Part shown: positions 42,887 to 51,764 of the stretch, piece by piece
Numbering within the stretch: position 1 is the stretch's first letter
Layout of the letters: each line of letters begins with the position of its first letter
NCBI RefSeq assembly: GCF_001418015.1
Contig: NZ_LIQG01000020.1
Location: 62,001-126,000 of the forward strand
Length of the DNA stretch: 64,000 nucleotides
Source: Lacinutrix mariniflava
GTDB taxonomy: Bacteria; Bacteroidota; Bacteroidia; Flavobacteriales; Flavobacteriaceae
Direction of reading: 5' to 3'
Program-made: the position numbers and the translations under genes
The notes under the pieces: model-generated
Told to the model about the DNA's origin: nothing
Database searches by the model: none
The model's input: only the letters and a program-made list of their open reading frames with translations

Positions 42887-43471
42887 TTACTTTCCAACAG
42901 CAATCTGGCTTTTAATTTTACTTAAAAACTCTTTTGTAATACCGAGGTAAGAAGCTACCATATATTGTGGAATGCGCTGTTCTATTTCTGGATAGCTGGC
43001 TTTAAAAACGATATATCTTTCTTTTGCAGAAAGGCTAAAGTTTCTAACTATTCGCTTTTGTGAAGCAACGTAAGCTTTTTCTATAATTTTTCGAAAGAAA
43101 CGTTCTAGCTTTGGTATTTTGGAATACGCTGTTTGTAAATCGTTATACGTAATTTGAATAAGTTCTGTGTCTTCAATACATTGTACATTAAAATCTGATG
43201 CTGTTTGCGAAATAAAACTTCCCAAATCTGAAGCCCACCAATTTTCTACGCCAAACATTATAATATGTTCTTGACCCAAATGGTCTGCATAAAACATTTT
43301 TACACAACCAGATATTATAAAACAATTGGTATTACTAACATCACCTTGTTGTAAAATATATTGTCCTTTTAAATATTTACGGTGTTTTAATATTGAAGAA
43401 AAATATGCTTCTTCCTCCTCTGTTAAAGTAACTATTTTATTAATATAGGTTAGAAGTGGTTGACTATTCAT
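42887..43471 (-). CDS. Crp/Fnr family transcriptional regulator
   Basis: 194 aa. The N-terminal cyclic-nucleotide-binding-type beta roll is seen in KGQYILQQGDVSNTNCFIISGCVKMFY, and the C-terminal helix-turn-helix contains RIPQYMVASYLGITKEFLSKIKSQ. The phosphate-binding Arg of true cAMP receptors is not obvious, as in most Bacteroidota paralogues of this group, so the ligand is unknown. It shares its type with the gene at 44440, and both flank the desaturase gene. Likely targets nearby are yceI or the desaturase, an inference from position. Confidence 0.87.
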   Translation of the reverse strand: MNSQPLLTYINKIVTLTEEEEAYFSSILKHRKYLKGQYILQQGDVSNTNCFIISGCVKMFYADHLGQEHIIMFGVENWWASDLGSFISQTASDFNVQCIEDTELIQITYNDLQTAYSKIPKLERFFRKIIEKAYVASQKRIVRNFSLSAKERYIVFKASYPEIEQRIPQYMVASYLGITKEFLSKIKSQIAVGK

Positions 43472-43555
43472 TATACTATTTTGATTGCCTCACAAATATA
43501 AAAAAGCCATTGCATTTATTAGCCATATCACTTAGTAAATAATAGTGCCAAACAA

Positions 43556-43594
43556 AAAAGTCTGCATCAATAAATATATTAATGCAGACCTTTT
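43556..43594 (-). terminator. intrinsic terminator of the desaturase gene
   Basis: Stem GTCTGCAT / ATGCAGAC with a 13-base loop, 54 bp downstream of the desaturase stop. Read on the minus strand the stem is followed by a T-run. Confidence 0.8.
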
Positions 43595-43647
43595 AAACCA
43601 TATAAGAGTTGTTTAAATATTAAAAACAAACCTCATCTATTGTATAA

Positions 43648-44382
43648 TTAACTAGCCGTTTTTTTTAGCTTTATAAGAGTTAACTTATCTAAAACTACCA
43701 TAATTAGATATGTAAAATCTACCTCATGCCATTTTACTCCAAAATTAGCACGACCAGAATGTGTGTGATGGTTATTGTGATAACCTTCTCCCATCATTAA
43801 AAAATCGAATGGTAATAAGTTTTTAGAAGTGTCGTTAACTTTAAAGTTTACATAACCATAAATATGTGCAAACCAATTAATTATTACACCATGAATTGGT
43901 GCCATAAAAAAGGCGATAGGTAAAAATAACCATTGCCACCAAGCTGTTGCAAACACAATAAAAAAGACAGTATAAGCTGCAGCCCAACCTAGTCTAGAAA
44001 ATTTTGAACTTGCAAATTTATCGAAACCTTCCCATTGTGGAACGTTTTTAGTAAACTTATCTGCTACTGCAATTCTTTTGTTATTTATGTCTTGGTAAAT
44101 GTTTTTTGTACGCCACATCATAGAAAATACAGTTGCATCGTATTTTGGTGAGTGTGGATCTTTTTCGGTATCTGCATATGCGTGGTGCATTCTATGCATT
44201 ACGCCATAACCATAGGCGCTTAAGTAGTTAGAACCTTGTGTTACCCATGTTAATACGTAACATATTTTCTCCATTGCAGGAGACATTGTATAGGTTTGGT
44301 GCGCTGCATAACGGTGTAGAAAGAACGTTTGAAAAAACAGTCCTGAGTACCAAAGTGTTATTATTAATATTATAATCATCAT
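43648..44382 (-). CDS. acyl-CoA/fatty acid desaturase (delta-9 type)
   Basis: 244 aa, somewhat shorter than animal-type enzymes but normal for bacterial ones. Three histidine boxes are intact: HRYAAH (about residue 24), HRMHHAYADTEKDPHSP (about 65) and HNNHHTHSGRANFG (about 200), with four hydrophobic segments. These bind the di-iron centre that introduces a double bond into acyl chains in the inner membrane, with oxygen. The gene lies between two Crp/Fnr-type genes; the start of the upstream one (44440) is on the same strand, 58 bp away. Temperature- or oxygen-linked control is plausible but not shown. Confidence 0.9.
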   Translation of the reverse strand: MMIIILIITLWYSGLFFQTFFLHRYAAHQTYTMSPAMEKICYVLTWVTQGSNYLSAYGYGVMHRMHHAYADTEKDPHSPKYDATVFSMMWRTKNIYQDINNKRIAVADKFTKNVPQWEGFDKFASSKFSRLGWAAAYTVFFIVFATAWWQWLFLPIAFFMAPIHGVIINWFAHIYGYVNFKVNDTSKNLLPFDFLMMGEGYHNNHHTHSGRANFGVKWHEVDFTYLIMVVLDKLTLIKLKKTAS

Positions 44383-44439
44383 AGTCTTTTGCTTTTCGCA
44401 AAGGTCGAGACTAATAATGGTTTACACAATGAACCTAAG

Positions 44440-45027
44440 TTAAGAAATTCGTTTTCTAATGCGGCTTAAGGCTTGTGCTGTAACACCAATGTAAGAGGCA
44501 ATGTATTTTAAAGGAATCTCTTTTATTAGGTTTGGACGTTCTGTAAAAAGATTAAGATAACGCTCTTCCGCAGTTTCGTTTAAAAGCGATTGTTCGCGTT
44601 TAGATTTTATAAGAAATAAACGTTCTGAAGATAGACGACCAATAACATTACCCGCAAAACTTTTTTCGTAAACCTCTTGTAAGTCTTTATATGAAATGCT
44701 CCACATAGATACGTCTGTTAAAGCTTCTAGTCTGTAAAGTGATGGTTTTCTGGTTAAAAAAGAATCGTAAGCACTTACAAACTCGTTTTTAAAACAAAAG
44801 CCAAAAGTGATGGTTTTTTCTTTTTCTTCCTTCGGAATTAAAAAACGCGCAATACCACTGTCTATAAATGAAATGTAGTTTTCGGTTTCACCAACATTTA
44901 CAATGGCACTCTTTTTTTTAAAGATTCTATTTTCTAATTTAGATGAAAACAGTTGCCAATCTTCATCAGATATAACAACTGTTTTCTCTATGTATTCTCT
45001 TATGTTTATCATATTCACATTATACAA
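44440..45027 (-). CDS. Crp/Fnr family transcriptional regulator
   Basis: 195 aa; a start five codons later (ATG at 45012) is equally possible. The beta-roll region is seen in SAIVNVGETENYISFIDSGIARF, and the helix-turn-helix in EIPLKYIASYIGVTAQALSRIRKRI at the C-terminus. Same subfamily as the gene at 42887. It is positioned upstream of the desaturase on the same strand, so it may regulate it or be cotranscribed. Ligand unknown. Confidence 0.85.
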   Translation of the reverse strand: MYNVNMINIREYIEKTVVISDEDWQLFSSKLENRIFKKKSAIVNVGETENYISFIDSGIARFLIPKEEKEKTITFGFCFKNEFVSAYDSFLTRKPSLYRLEALTDVSMWSISYKDLQEVYEKSFAGNVIGRLSSERLFLIKSKREQSLLNETAEERYLNLFTERPNLIKEIPLKYIASYIGVTAQALSRIRKRIS

Positions 45028-45049
45028 CGCAAATATCGTGCTATTTTAA

Positions 45050-46759
45050 TTATTCTACACGCTGTCCAGGTAATATTTGTCCGTTTTGAAACAAAGTCAT
45101 ACTGTCTATTTTACCTTTATTATTTGCATTAAATTCTACTTTTGCTTCTACTACTTTTAAATAAAACTTGTTATAATCTGAAGGAAATATTTCAAATTTA
45201 GGCTGTGCTGTTGCTTGTAAAAACAAGTGTCCGTCTTCTGTTGTTATTGTTATAAAAAATGTTGGAGCTAATTGGTATTTACCAACGTAGCTTTCTAGCA
45301 TTTGTTTAGAAACCTCAACTTCTTTGATTCCTTCATTTAAAGATTTTAAGACTTCTCTAGCATTATCGTTAGCAGCATTTATTTCTAAGGACTTTTTGTA
45401 GTTTTTAATGGCTAATTCTTGATTTCCGTTTTCTAAATAGGCTTCTCCTAAAGAATCGTAAGGATTAGCTTCGTTTGGAAACTCGGCAACATTTAATTTA
45501 AAAAGCGCTAAAGCGATGTCTTTTTTATCTTCTGATAAAAATTTATAGCCTAGTGTGTTTAATTCTTCAACTTCAAAATTATAATCGCTTGCTTTTTCTG
45601 CTTTAGTGTTTTTGTAAAATGTTATTCCTTTATCGATGCCATTATCTTTTATCTCCTTTTCTAACACCTTTGAAATTGAAGGCTTTAAGAGTTTTAATTT
45701 ATAGTTTGGAACCATTAATTTAATAGCTATAGCATCTACATTTTCATTACTATTGGTTAAAACAACAACGCCTCTTTTTGCTTCCTTATCTATTGCGGAC
45801 ATTGCACAGTAACCACCTGTTGATCCGTTATGCATTAAAAACTTACCGTTTTCTATGTGCCAAGCTAATGCCATTTCTGCGTTTTGCTCTTCGCTTTTAA
45901 ATGCTGACTTATGAGCCAACGCCATTGCTTTATGTAATTTAGAATCTAGAGTATCTGCATTTATATTAGCCTGAATATATTTTACCATATCACTTGCTGA
46001 AGAACGTATACCTCCTGCTCCACCAAGTGTAATAATATCCCAGTTTTCGGTTTCTGCTAATCCGTCATGTCCTTTTGCTAAATGACTTTTCATTGTTTGA
46101 GTTAATACTAACCTTGTGTCATCCATATCTAATGGATTAGCAATGTTCTCGATTACTAATTCTTGATATGTTTTACCACTTTGCAATTCTAAAATATGCC
46201 CAAGCAAGCCCATTCCTACATTAGAATATTCTTTTTTTGTTCCAATATCGTATTTCAATTGGCAATTAGAAATAAAGCTATAAAGGTTTTCGTATGTATA
46301 ATCTGCAAAAGGATTTTTAAGATTTTTAGGATCCCAATTATCTGGCATTCTTGGTAATGATGATGTATGCGTTACTAAATGTTTTAAGGTAATTTCTTTT
46401 CCGTTTCTGGTTGGTGTTTTTACTGTTTTAGGTAAATACTTTGAAATAGGATCGTCTAAATTCATTTCTCCGCTATTGACTTTTAACGCTAAAAGTGTTG
46501 CTGTAAATGTTTTTGAAATGGAACCAATTTCGAAAACCGAGTTTTTATTAACTGCTACTCCATTTTGTAATGCAGTGTTACCATAGCTATAATAATCTAT
46601 AGTGTCTCCATCTACAAAACCTACAACAATACCAACATTTATTTGGTTATTGACTCTTGATTGAATGTATTCTTTTACTTCTGTTGGAATTTTAGAGTCT
46701 TGTGCTTTAACTTGAAAACTTAATAGTAAGGTTAATGCGATGAATAGTAGTTTTTTCAT
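45050..46759 (-). CDS. serine hydrolase (class C beta-lactamase-like) with TPR
   Basis: 569 aa from the ATG at 46759, where a signal peptide (MKKLLFIALTLL ... VKAQ) begins; the longer frame is rejected. The beta-lactamase/DD-peptidase domain has SxxK in GSISKTFTATLLAL (Ser about residue 72), YSN in KEYSNVGMG (about 180) and HNGSTGGY as the KTG equivalent (about 322). After residue 390 follow TPR-like helices (NPYDSLGEAYLENGNQELAI) and a C-terminal beta domain. Secreted or periplasmic; probably an esterase or D-aminopeptidase-like enzyme rather than a resistance factor. Monocistronic. Confidence 0.87.
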   Translation of the reverse strand: MKKLLFIALTLLLSFQVKAQDSKIPTEVKEYIQSRVNNQINVGIVVGFVDGDTIDYYSYGNTALQNGVAVNKNSVFEIGSISKTFTATLLALKVNSGEMNLDDPISKYLPKTVKTPTRNGKEITLKHLVTHTSSLPRMPDNWDPKNLKNPFADYTYENLYSFISNCQLKYDIGTKKEYSNVGMGLLGHILELQSGKTYQELVIENIANPLDMDDTRLVLTQTMKSHLAKGHDGLAETENWDIITLGGAGGIRSSASDMVKYIQANINADTLDSKLHKAMALAHKSAFKSEEQNAEMALAWHIENGKFLMHNGSTGGYCAMSAIDKEAKRGVVVLTNSNENVDAIAIKLMVPNYKLKLLKPSISKVLEKEIKDNGIDKGITFYKNTKAEKASDYNFEVEELNTLGYKFLSEDKKDIALALFKLNVAEFPNEANPYDSLGEAYLENGNQELAIKNYKKSLEINAANDNAREVLKSLNEGIKEVEVSKQMLESYVGKYQLAPTFFITITTEDGHLFLQATAQPKFEIFPSDYNKFYLKVVEAKVEFNANNKGKIDSMTLFQNGQILPGQRVE

Positions 46760-47168
46760 TTTCTGAATGGTTTTAGATTCTGTTATTACAAAGTTAGTCC
46801 GTAAAGTGTTAACTGTTTTTTTATTGCGATTAACAAACGTTTTGGCAATAGTATTAACCAAATACAGAATGTAAATGGTATAACACAGCTACTTTTAAAT
46901 AAGACGCTGAAATTAAATTTATGTTACATTACAATGTACTTATTAATACGCTTGCATAAGACTTACAGTGCTTTATAAACCCAAAACGCAACCTTTTTTT
47001 GGTTGCGTTTTGGGTTTTGCATTAGGGATAGTAGTGGCATCCTTTTGCTTTTTCTGCAAAAGATATAACGGATAGCTCGACACTTTGTAGCTTTAGCGGA
47101 AAAGTGTAATGCCCAACTTCTCGATACAATTTTTCGTTTCTCAAAATCACTCGTAATGACGTTATAAT
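46760..47168. other. intergenic region with hairpin and REP-like repeat
   Basis: No gene. A perfect 14-bp stem CCCAAAACGCAACC / GGTTGCGTTTTGGG (46980-47014, loop of seven T) is followed by TTTT on the + strand; it may be a terminator. Next comes TTTTGC/GCAAAA with GTAATGCCCAACTTC, related to the element at 40690, then an inverted copy of the dispersed REP-like element (CTTCTCGATACAATTTTTCG ... CACTCGTAATGACG, about 47118-47162). Confidence 0.65.
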
Positions 47169-49076
47169 TTACAATACATTATCCATAATATCTTGTACAC
47201 ATTCTGGATTTAAGAGTGTACTAATATCGCCCAAATTACTGGTATCGTTTTCTGCTATTTTACGAAGAATACGACGCATAATTTTACCGCTTCGTGTTTT
47301 TGGTAATCCGTTAGTAAACTGAATTTTATCTAGCTTGGCGATTGGTCCAATACGATCGGAAATTAATTGGTTTATTTCTTGACGTAAATTATCGTGTTTT
47401 CTACTTTCTCCTGTCTCTTTTAAAGTTACATAACCGTATAATGCACTTCCTTTTATATCGTGTGGAAAACCTACAATTGCAGATTCTGCTACTGCTGGAT
47501 GTTCGTTTATGGCATCTTCTATTGGTGCTGTTCCTAGGTTATGTCCTGAAACTATAATGACATCGTCTACTCTCCCTGTAATTCTGTAATAACCAACTTC
47601 GTCACGCAAGGCACCATCTCCTGTAAAATACATATTATCGAAAGCCGAAAAATAGGTATCTTTATAACGTTGGTGGTTTCCCCAAATGGTTCTAGCAATA
47701 CTTGGCCAAGGAAATTTTATACATAATCTGCCTTCTACTTGGTTGCCTTTTAATTCTTTTCCGTTTTCATCCATTAATGCTGGTTGAATACCTATAAACG
47801 GTAAGGTTGCATAGGTTGGTTTTGTTGGTGTTACGTATGGAATTGGCGTAATCATCATACCACCTGTTTCCGTTTGCCACCAGGTGTCGATAATTGGACT
47901 TTTCTTTTTCCCAATAGTATCATTATACCAATGCCATGCTTCTTCATTAATTGGTTCTCCTACAGAACCTAATACTTTTAAGGATGATAAATCGTACTTA
48001 TCTACTAGTTCTGTACCGTGTTTTGCTAAAGCTCTAATGGCTGTTGGTGCTGTATAAAACTGGTTTACTTTATGCTTTTGTACTATTTCCCAGAAACGTC
48101 CAAAATCTGGATAACTTGGCACGCCTTCGAACATTACTGTGGTTGCTCCATTTGCTAATGGACCGTAAACAATGTAAGAATGACCAGTAATCCAGCCAAT
48201 ATCTGCAGTACACCAATAGACATCGTTTTCTCTGTATTGAAATGCATTTTTAAACGTGTAAGCAGTATATACCATGTAACCTGCTGTTGTGTGTACCATT
48301 CCTTTTGGTTTTCCTGTAGAACCAGAAGTGTATAATATAAATAATGGATCTTCTGCGTCCATTATTTCTGCTTCGCATACTGTAGAAGCGTCGTCTAATA
48401 AAGGTTGTAACCATTGGTCGCGTCCTTCTTTCATGTAAATATCTGAATGGATTCTTTTTGCGACTAAAACAGAGGTTACACCTGGACAACTTTCTAGAGC
48501 TTCGTCTACAATACCTTTTAAATCTATTGATTTTTTTCCACGATATGAACCGTCTGATGTAATGACTATTTTACAGTCTGAATCGTTGATTCTTGTTGCT
48601 AATGCTGTTGCTGAAAAGCCTGCGAAAACGACCGAATGTATTGCTCCTATTCGTGCACAAGCTAAGGTTGCTATTGCTAATTCTGGAATCATTGGTACAT
48701 AAATACAAACACGATCTCCTTTCTTAACACCTTGTGCTTTTAAAACATTTGCAAATTGATTAACGCGCTGAGATAATTGATTATACGTAATATGTTCTGC
48801 TGCTTCTTTTGGGTCGTTAGGCTCAAATAAAATGGCTGTTTTATCGCCTTTTGTTGTTAAATGCCTATCGATACAATTTTCTGTAATGTTTAATTGTGCG
48901 CCTTGAAACCATTTTACTTCTGGCTTTTTAAAATCCCATTCTAAAACGGTATCCCATTTTTTACGCCATACAAAATGCTCTTCGGCTATTTCTTCCCAAA
49001 AATTTTCTGGTTCTCTAATCGATTTTCTATAGACCTTATAATATTCTTCAAGATGTTTTATGTGGTAATTACTCAT
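47169..49076 (-). CDS. acs: acetate-CoA ligase (acetyl-CoA synthetase)
   Basis: 635 aa, full length. It activates acetate with ATP and CoA through acetyl-AMP. Seen: HSVVFAGFSATALATRI (about residue 148), the P-loop-like LYTSGSTGKPKGMVHT (about 250), IDTWWQTETGGMMITP (about 400), GRVDDVIIVSGHNLGTAPIE (hinge Asp, about 505) and the PKTRSGKIMRR C-terminus whose Lys is the usual acetylation site. It is the last gene of a minus-strand acetate locus that also holds symporter, porin and two-component genes. Its own start lies 118 bp behind the propionyl-CoA-synthetase-like gene. Confidence 0.93.
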   Translation of the reverse strand: MSNYHIKHLEEYYKVYRKSIREPENFWEEIAEEHFVWRKKWDTVLEWDFKKPEVKWFQGAQLNITENCIDRHLTTKGDKTAILFEPNDPKEAAEHITYNQLSQRVNQFANVLKAQGVKKGDRVCIYVPMIPELAIATLACARIGAIHSVVFAGFSATALATRINDSDCKIVITSDGSYRGKKSIDLKGIVDEALESCPGVTSVLVAKRIHSDIYMKEGRDQWLQPLLDDASTVCEAEIMDAEDPLFILYTSGSTGKPKGMVHTTAGYMVYTAYTFKNAFQYRENDVYWCTADIGWITGHSYIVYGPLANGATTVMFEGVPSYPDFGRFWEIVQKHKVNQFYTAPTAIRALAKHGTELVDKYDLSSLKVLGSVGEPINEEAWHWYNDTIGKKKSPIIDTWWQTETGGMMITPIPYVTPTKPTYATLPFIGIQPALMDENGKELKGNQVEGRLCIKFPWPSIARTIWGNHQRYKDTYFSAFDNMYFTGDGALRDEVGYYRITGRVDDVIIVSGHNLGTAPIEDAINEHPAVAESAIVGFPHDIKGSALYGYVTLKETGESRKHDNLRQEINQLISDRIGPIAKLDKIQFTNGLPKTRSGKIMRRILRKIAENDTSNLGDISTLLNPECVQDIMDNVL

Positions 49077-49194
49077 AATTTATTAGTTAAGGTTTTATTA
49101 TTATACACTTTGATTTATCTTAGTGTGTGTTTTATTAATTTGAATTATTAATGAGATTACTCCTCACGAAAGTTATTGTAATCTCGATACTATT

Positions 49195-51090
49195 TTATTT
49201 ATGAATTCCAATAGTATAGATTTCATATACTGATTTAATTTCTTCTATTATGGTTACATCATCAATGGTTGATGGTATATTATACTGTTGTTCGTCTGCG
49301 ATATTACGCAACAATTTACGAAGAATTTTCCCGCTTCGTGTCTTTGGTAATCTATTTACAACTAGCACATCTCTAAAAGAAGCTACTGCTCCTATTTCGT
49401 TACGTACATCTTGTATAATTTCTTTTTGAATGGTGTCATTATCTGAAGTTTCTTCAGTTTTTAAAACCACTAAACCTAGCGGCTTTTGACCTTTAAGTTC
49501 GCAATGCACACCAAATACGGCACATTCTGCAACAGATTGGTGTGAGGATACTATTTCTTCCATTTCGGCAGTAGATAAACGGTGTCCTGCAACGTTAATA
49601 ATATCGTCTACACGACCTGTTATAAACACATAGCCATCTTCGTCTTTATAACCACCATCTCCAGAGAAATAGTAACCTGGAAAACGGTCTAAATAACCAG
49701 ATTTAAAACGTTCCGGATTTCCCCAAAGGTTACTTAATGTTCCTGGTGGTAACGGCAGTTTTATTACAACGTAACCTTCAACCGAAGATTCTACTTCTTC
49801 GCCTTCTTCATTTAATATTCTAATATCGTAACCAGAAACAGGTAAGCCTGCAGAACCTGGTTTTATGTCTTGCAATCCTACACCAACCATATTGCAAATC
49901 ATTGGCCAACCACTTTCCGTTTGCCACCAATGGTCTATTACTGGAATTTTCAGTTTTTCTTCTGTCCAACTTAGCGTCGCGACATCACAGCGTTCTCCTG
50001 CTAAAAACAAATATTTTAAGCAAGACAAATCGAAACGCTTAATCATGTTTCCATTAGGATCTTCCTTTTTTATTGCTCTAATTGCTGTGGGCGCTGTAAA
50101 CATAGCCTTTACATTATGCTCATTAATTACACGCCAAAACGTTGAAGCATCTGGTGTTTTAATGGGTTTCCCTTCAAACAGAATGGTTGTATTTCTATTT
50201 AATAATGGTCCGTAAGCTATAAAACTGTGTCCTACCACCCAACCAACATCACTTGCTGCCCAAAATGTTTCGCCTCCGTTAACACCATAAATGTATTTCA
50301 TAGAGAATTTTAAAGCTGTGGCATAACCACCTGTATCTCTAATTATACCTTTAGGTGTTCCTGTGGTTCCTGATGTATATAATATATACGAAGGATGTGT
50401 GGATTGCACCGAAATAGCATCAATTGAAGGTGATGCTTCTACTAAAGTAGTGTAATCTATGTCGTAATTTTTCTTTGGTATCTCAACACCTAATTGTCTA
50501 TCGAAAACAATAACATGTTCAGGTTTACTTTCCGCTTTAGCGATAGCTTTATCTACAAATGGCTTATAAGGAATAATACGATTAATTTCTACTCCGTTTG
50601 ATGCCGTGATGATAACTTTTGGCTTACAATCGTTAATTCTAATCGCCAACTCATGTGGTGCAAAACCACCAAATACAACCGAATGTATTACACCTATTCT
50701 AGCACAGGCCAACATAGCATATAGTGCTTGCGGAATCATAGGCATATAAATAATACACGTGTCTCCTTTTTGCAATCCTAAACCTTGTAATCCACCTGCT
50801 AATTTTGATACTTCGTAGTGTAATTTATTAAAGGTGATATGTTCTTTTGTATTGGTAACTGGCGAATCGTAAATAATAGCATTCTGTTCTCCAAAACCAT
50901 CGTTAATGTGCTTGTCTATACACAAATAACTTAGGTTAAGTTCTCCATCTTGAAACCATTGATTATACTCATATTTATCTTTAGATAATATACTTTTTGG
51001 CACTTTAAACCAATCTAATTTTAGGGCTTGTTCTTGCCAAAAGAGTTCTGGCTGCTCAATACTTCTTTTATAAAATTCTTGATAATACAT
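49195..51090 (-). CDS. propionyl-CoA synthetase-like acyl-CoA ligase
   Basis: 631 aa acyl-AMP-forming ligase paralogous to acs. Motifs: LYTSGTTGTPKGIIRDTGGY, IDHWWQTESGWPM, GRVDDIINVAGHRLSTAEMEE and PKTRSGKILRK at the C-terminus. The N-terminus (FYKRSIEQPELFWQEQA, then NLSYLCIDKHI) and the GGYATALKFSM segment match the PrpE/ACSS3 propionyl-CoA synthetase branch rather than Acs. It would make propionyl-CoA from propionate, possibly also from acetate; specificity cannot be proved from sequence. A small membrane protein gene lies 2 bp upstream, acs 118 bp downstream. The carboxylase at 18499 could use the product. Confidence 0.88.
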   Translation of the reverse strand: MYYQEFYKRSIEQPELFWQEQALKLDWFKVPKSILSKDKYEYNQWFQDGELNLSYLCIDKHINDGFGEQNAIIYDSPVTNTKEHITFNKLHYEVSKLAGGLQGLGLQKGDTCIIYMPMIPQALYAMLACARIGVIHSVVFGGFAPHELAIRINDCKPKVIITASNGVEINRIIPYKPFVDKAIAKAESKPEHVIVFDRQLGVEIPKKNYDIDYTTLVEASPSIDAISVQSTHPSYILYTSGTTGTPKGIIRDTGGYATALKFSMKYIYGVNGGETFWAASDVGWVVGHSFIAYGPLLNRNTTILFEGKPIKTPDASTFWRVINEHNVKAMFTAPTAIRAIKKEDPNGNMIKRFDLSCLKYLFLAGERCDVATLSWTEEKLKIPVIDHWWQTESGWPMICNMVGVGLQDIKPGSAGLPVSGYDIRILNEEGEEVESSVEGYVVIKLPLPPGTLSNLWGNPERFKSGYLDRFPGYYFSGDGGYKDEDGYVFITGRVDDIINVAGHRLSTAEMEEIVSSHQSVAECAVFGVHCELKGQKPLGLVVLKTEETSDNDTIQKEIIQDVRNEIGAVASFRDVLVVNRLPKTRSGKILRKLLRNIADEQQYNIPSTIDDVTIIEEIKSVYEIYTIGIHK

Positions 51091-51092
51091 AG

Positions 51093-51311
51093 TTAAGCTT
51101 TTTTAGAATTAAATAAGCCAAACCAATTAGGATTAAGTATTTTGAGTTTAATAAGTACCCAAATAATAACCACAAAACAAATACCCAAAACTATAGAAAG
51201 TATAGGGCTTGCGTTTGTGTTATTTTCGAATTTTAACCTTAAATAAAGCGTTACTATTACATAAATACTTATAATAATATCTGACGCTAATGGATTGATG
51301 TGAAATTTCAT
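51093..51311 (-). CDS. small membrane protein, 72 aa
   Basis: Two hydrophobic segments (about residues 9-26 and 36-57) with a short loop of charged and Asn residues between them, and a basic C-terminus. No family recognised. The gene ends 2 bp before the propionyl-CoA-synthetase-like gene and follows the response regulator gene by 71 bp, so it is part of the acetate locus; small two-helix proteins often sit beside such genes in flavobacteria. Function unknown. Confidence 0.6.
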   Translation of the reverse strand: MKFHINPLASDIIISIYVIVTLYLRLKFENNTNASPILSIVLGICFVVIIWVLIKLKILNPNWFGLFNSKKA

Positions 51312-51382
51312 GTCTTTAAACTTTAATTAAACTTAGTTTGTTTGCACACAAAACCAATTTTAATAAAACTCAAAAATTATTT

Positions 51383-51748
51383 CTAAGTCACTAGTTCCAA
51401 TATTTCTGAAACTATTTTTTTTATAGAAAAAGGTTTTGTTAAATACTTATCTGCTCCAAGTTTTAAACCTTTTTCAATATCTGAAGCTTTATTTTTAGCT
51501 GTTAAAAACACCACTTTGGTATCTTTTAAACTGTCTGTATTTTTAATATGTTTTAAGGTTTGATACCCATCTACATTTGGCATCATAACATCCAACAAAA
51601 CAACGTTAGGGATATGATGTTTTAATATCTCTAAAGCTTCACTTCCATCTCTTGCAATAAACACTTCAAAATCTTGTTTTTTGAAAGTGTATTCTAACGA
51701 CATAACAATATTAGGTTCGTCGTCAACAATTAAAATTTTCTTCTTCAT
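51383..51748 (-). CDS. single-domain response regulator
   Basis: 121 aa, receiver domain only. The acidic pocket is ILIVDDEPN (Asp9, Asp10), phospho-acceptor Asp53 is in VVLLDVMMPNVDG, Thr/Lys switch residues are in VVFLTAKNKA and the end is KYLTKPFSIKKI. There is no output domain, so the protein probably signals by protein contact. The gene starts 16 bp behind the symporter-histidine kinase gene and is almost certainly its partner. Confidence 0.9.
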   Translation of the reverse strand: MKKKILIVDDEPNIVMSLEYTFKKQDFEVFIARDGSEALEILKHHIPNVVLLDVMMPNVDGYQTLKHIKNTDSLKDTKVVFLTAKNKASDIEKGLKLGADKYLTKPFSIKKIVSEILELVT

Positions 51749-51764
51749 ACTTTATGACAACAAT

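Noticed and set aside
48250-48489. Arg-rich minus-strand frame inside acs
   Set aside because: Alternative frame of a conserved enzyme gene; the composition is an artefact of the codon shift.
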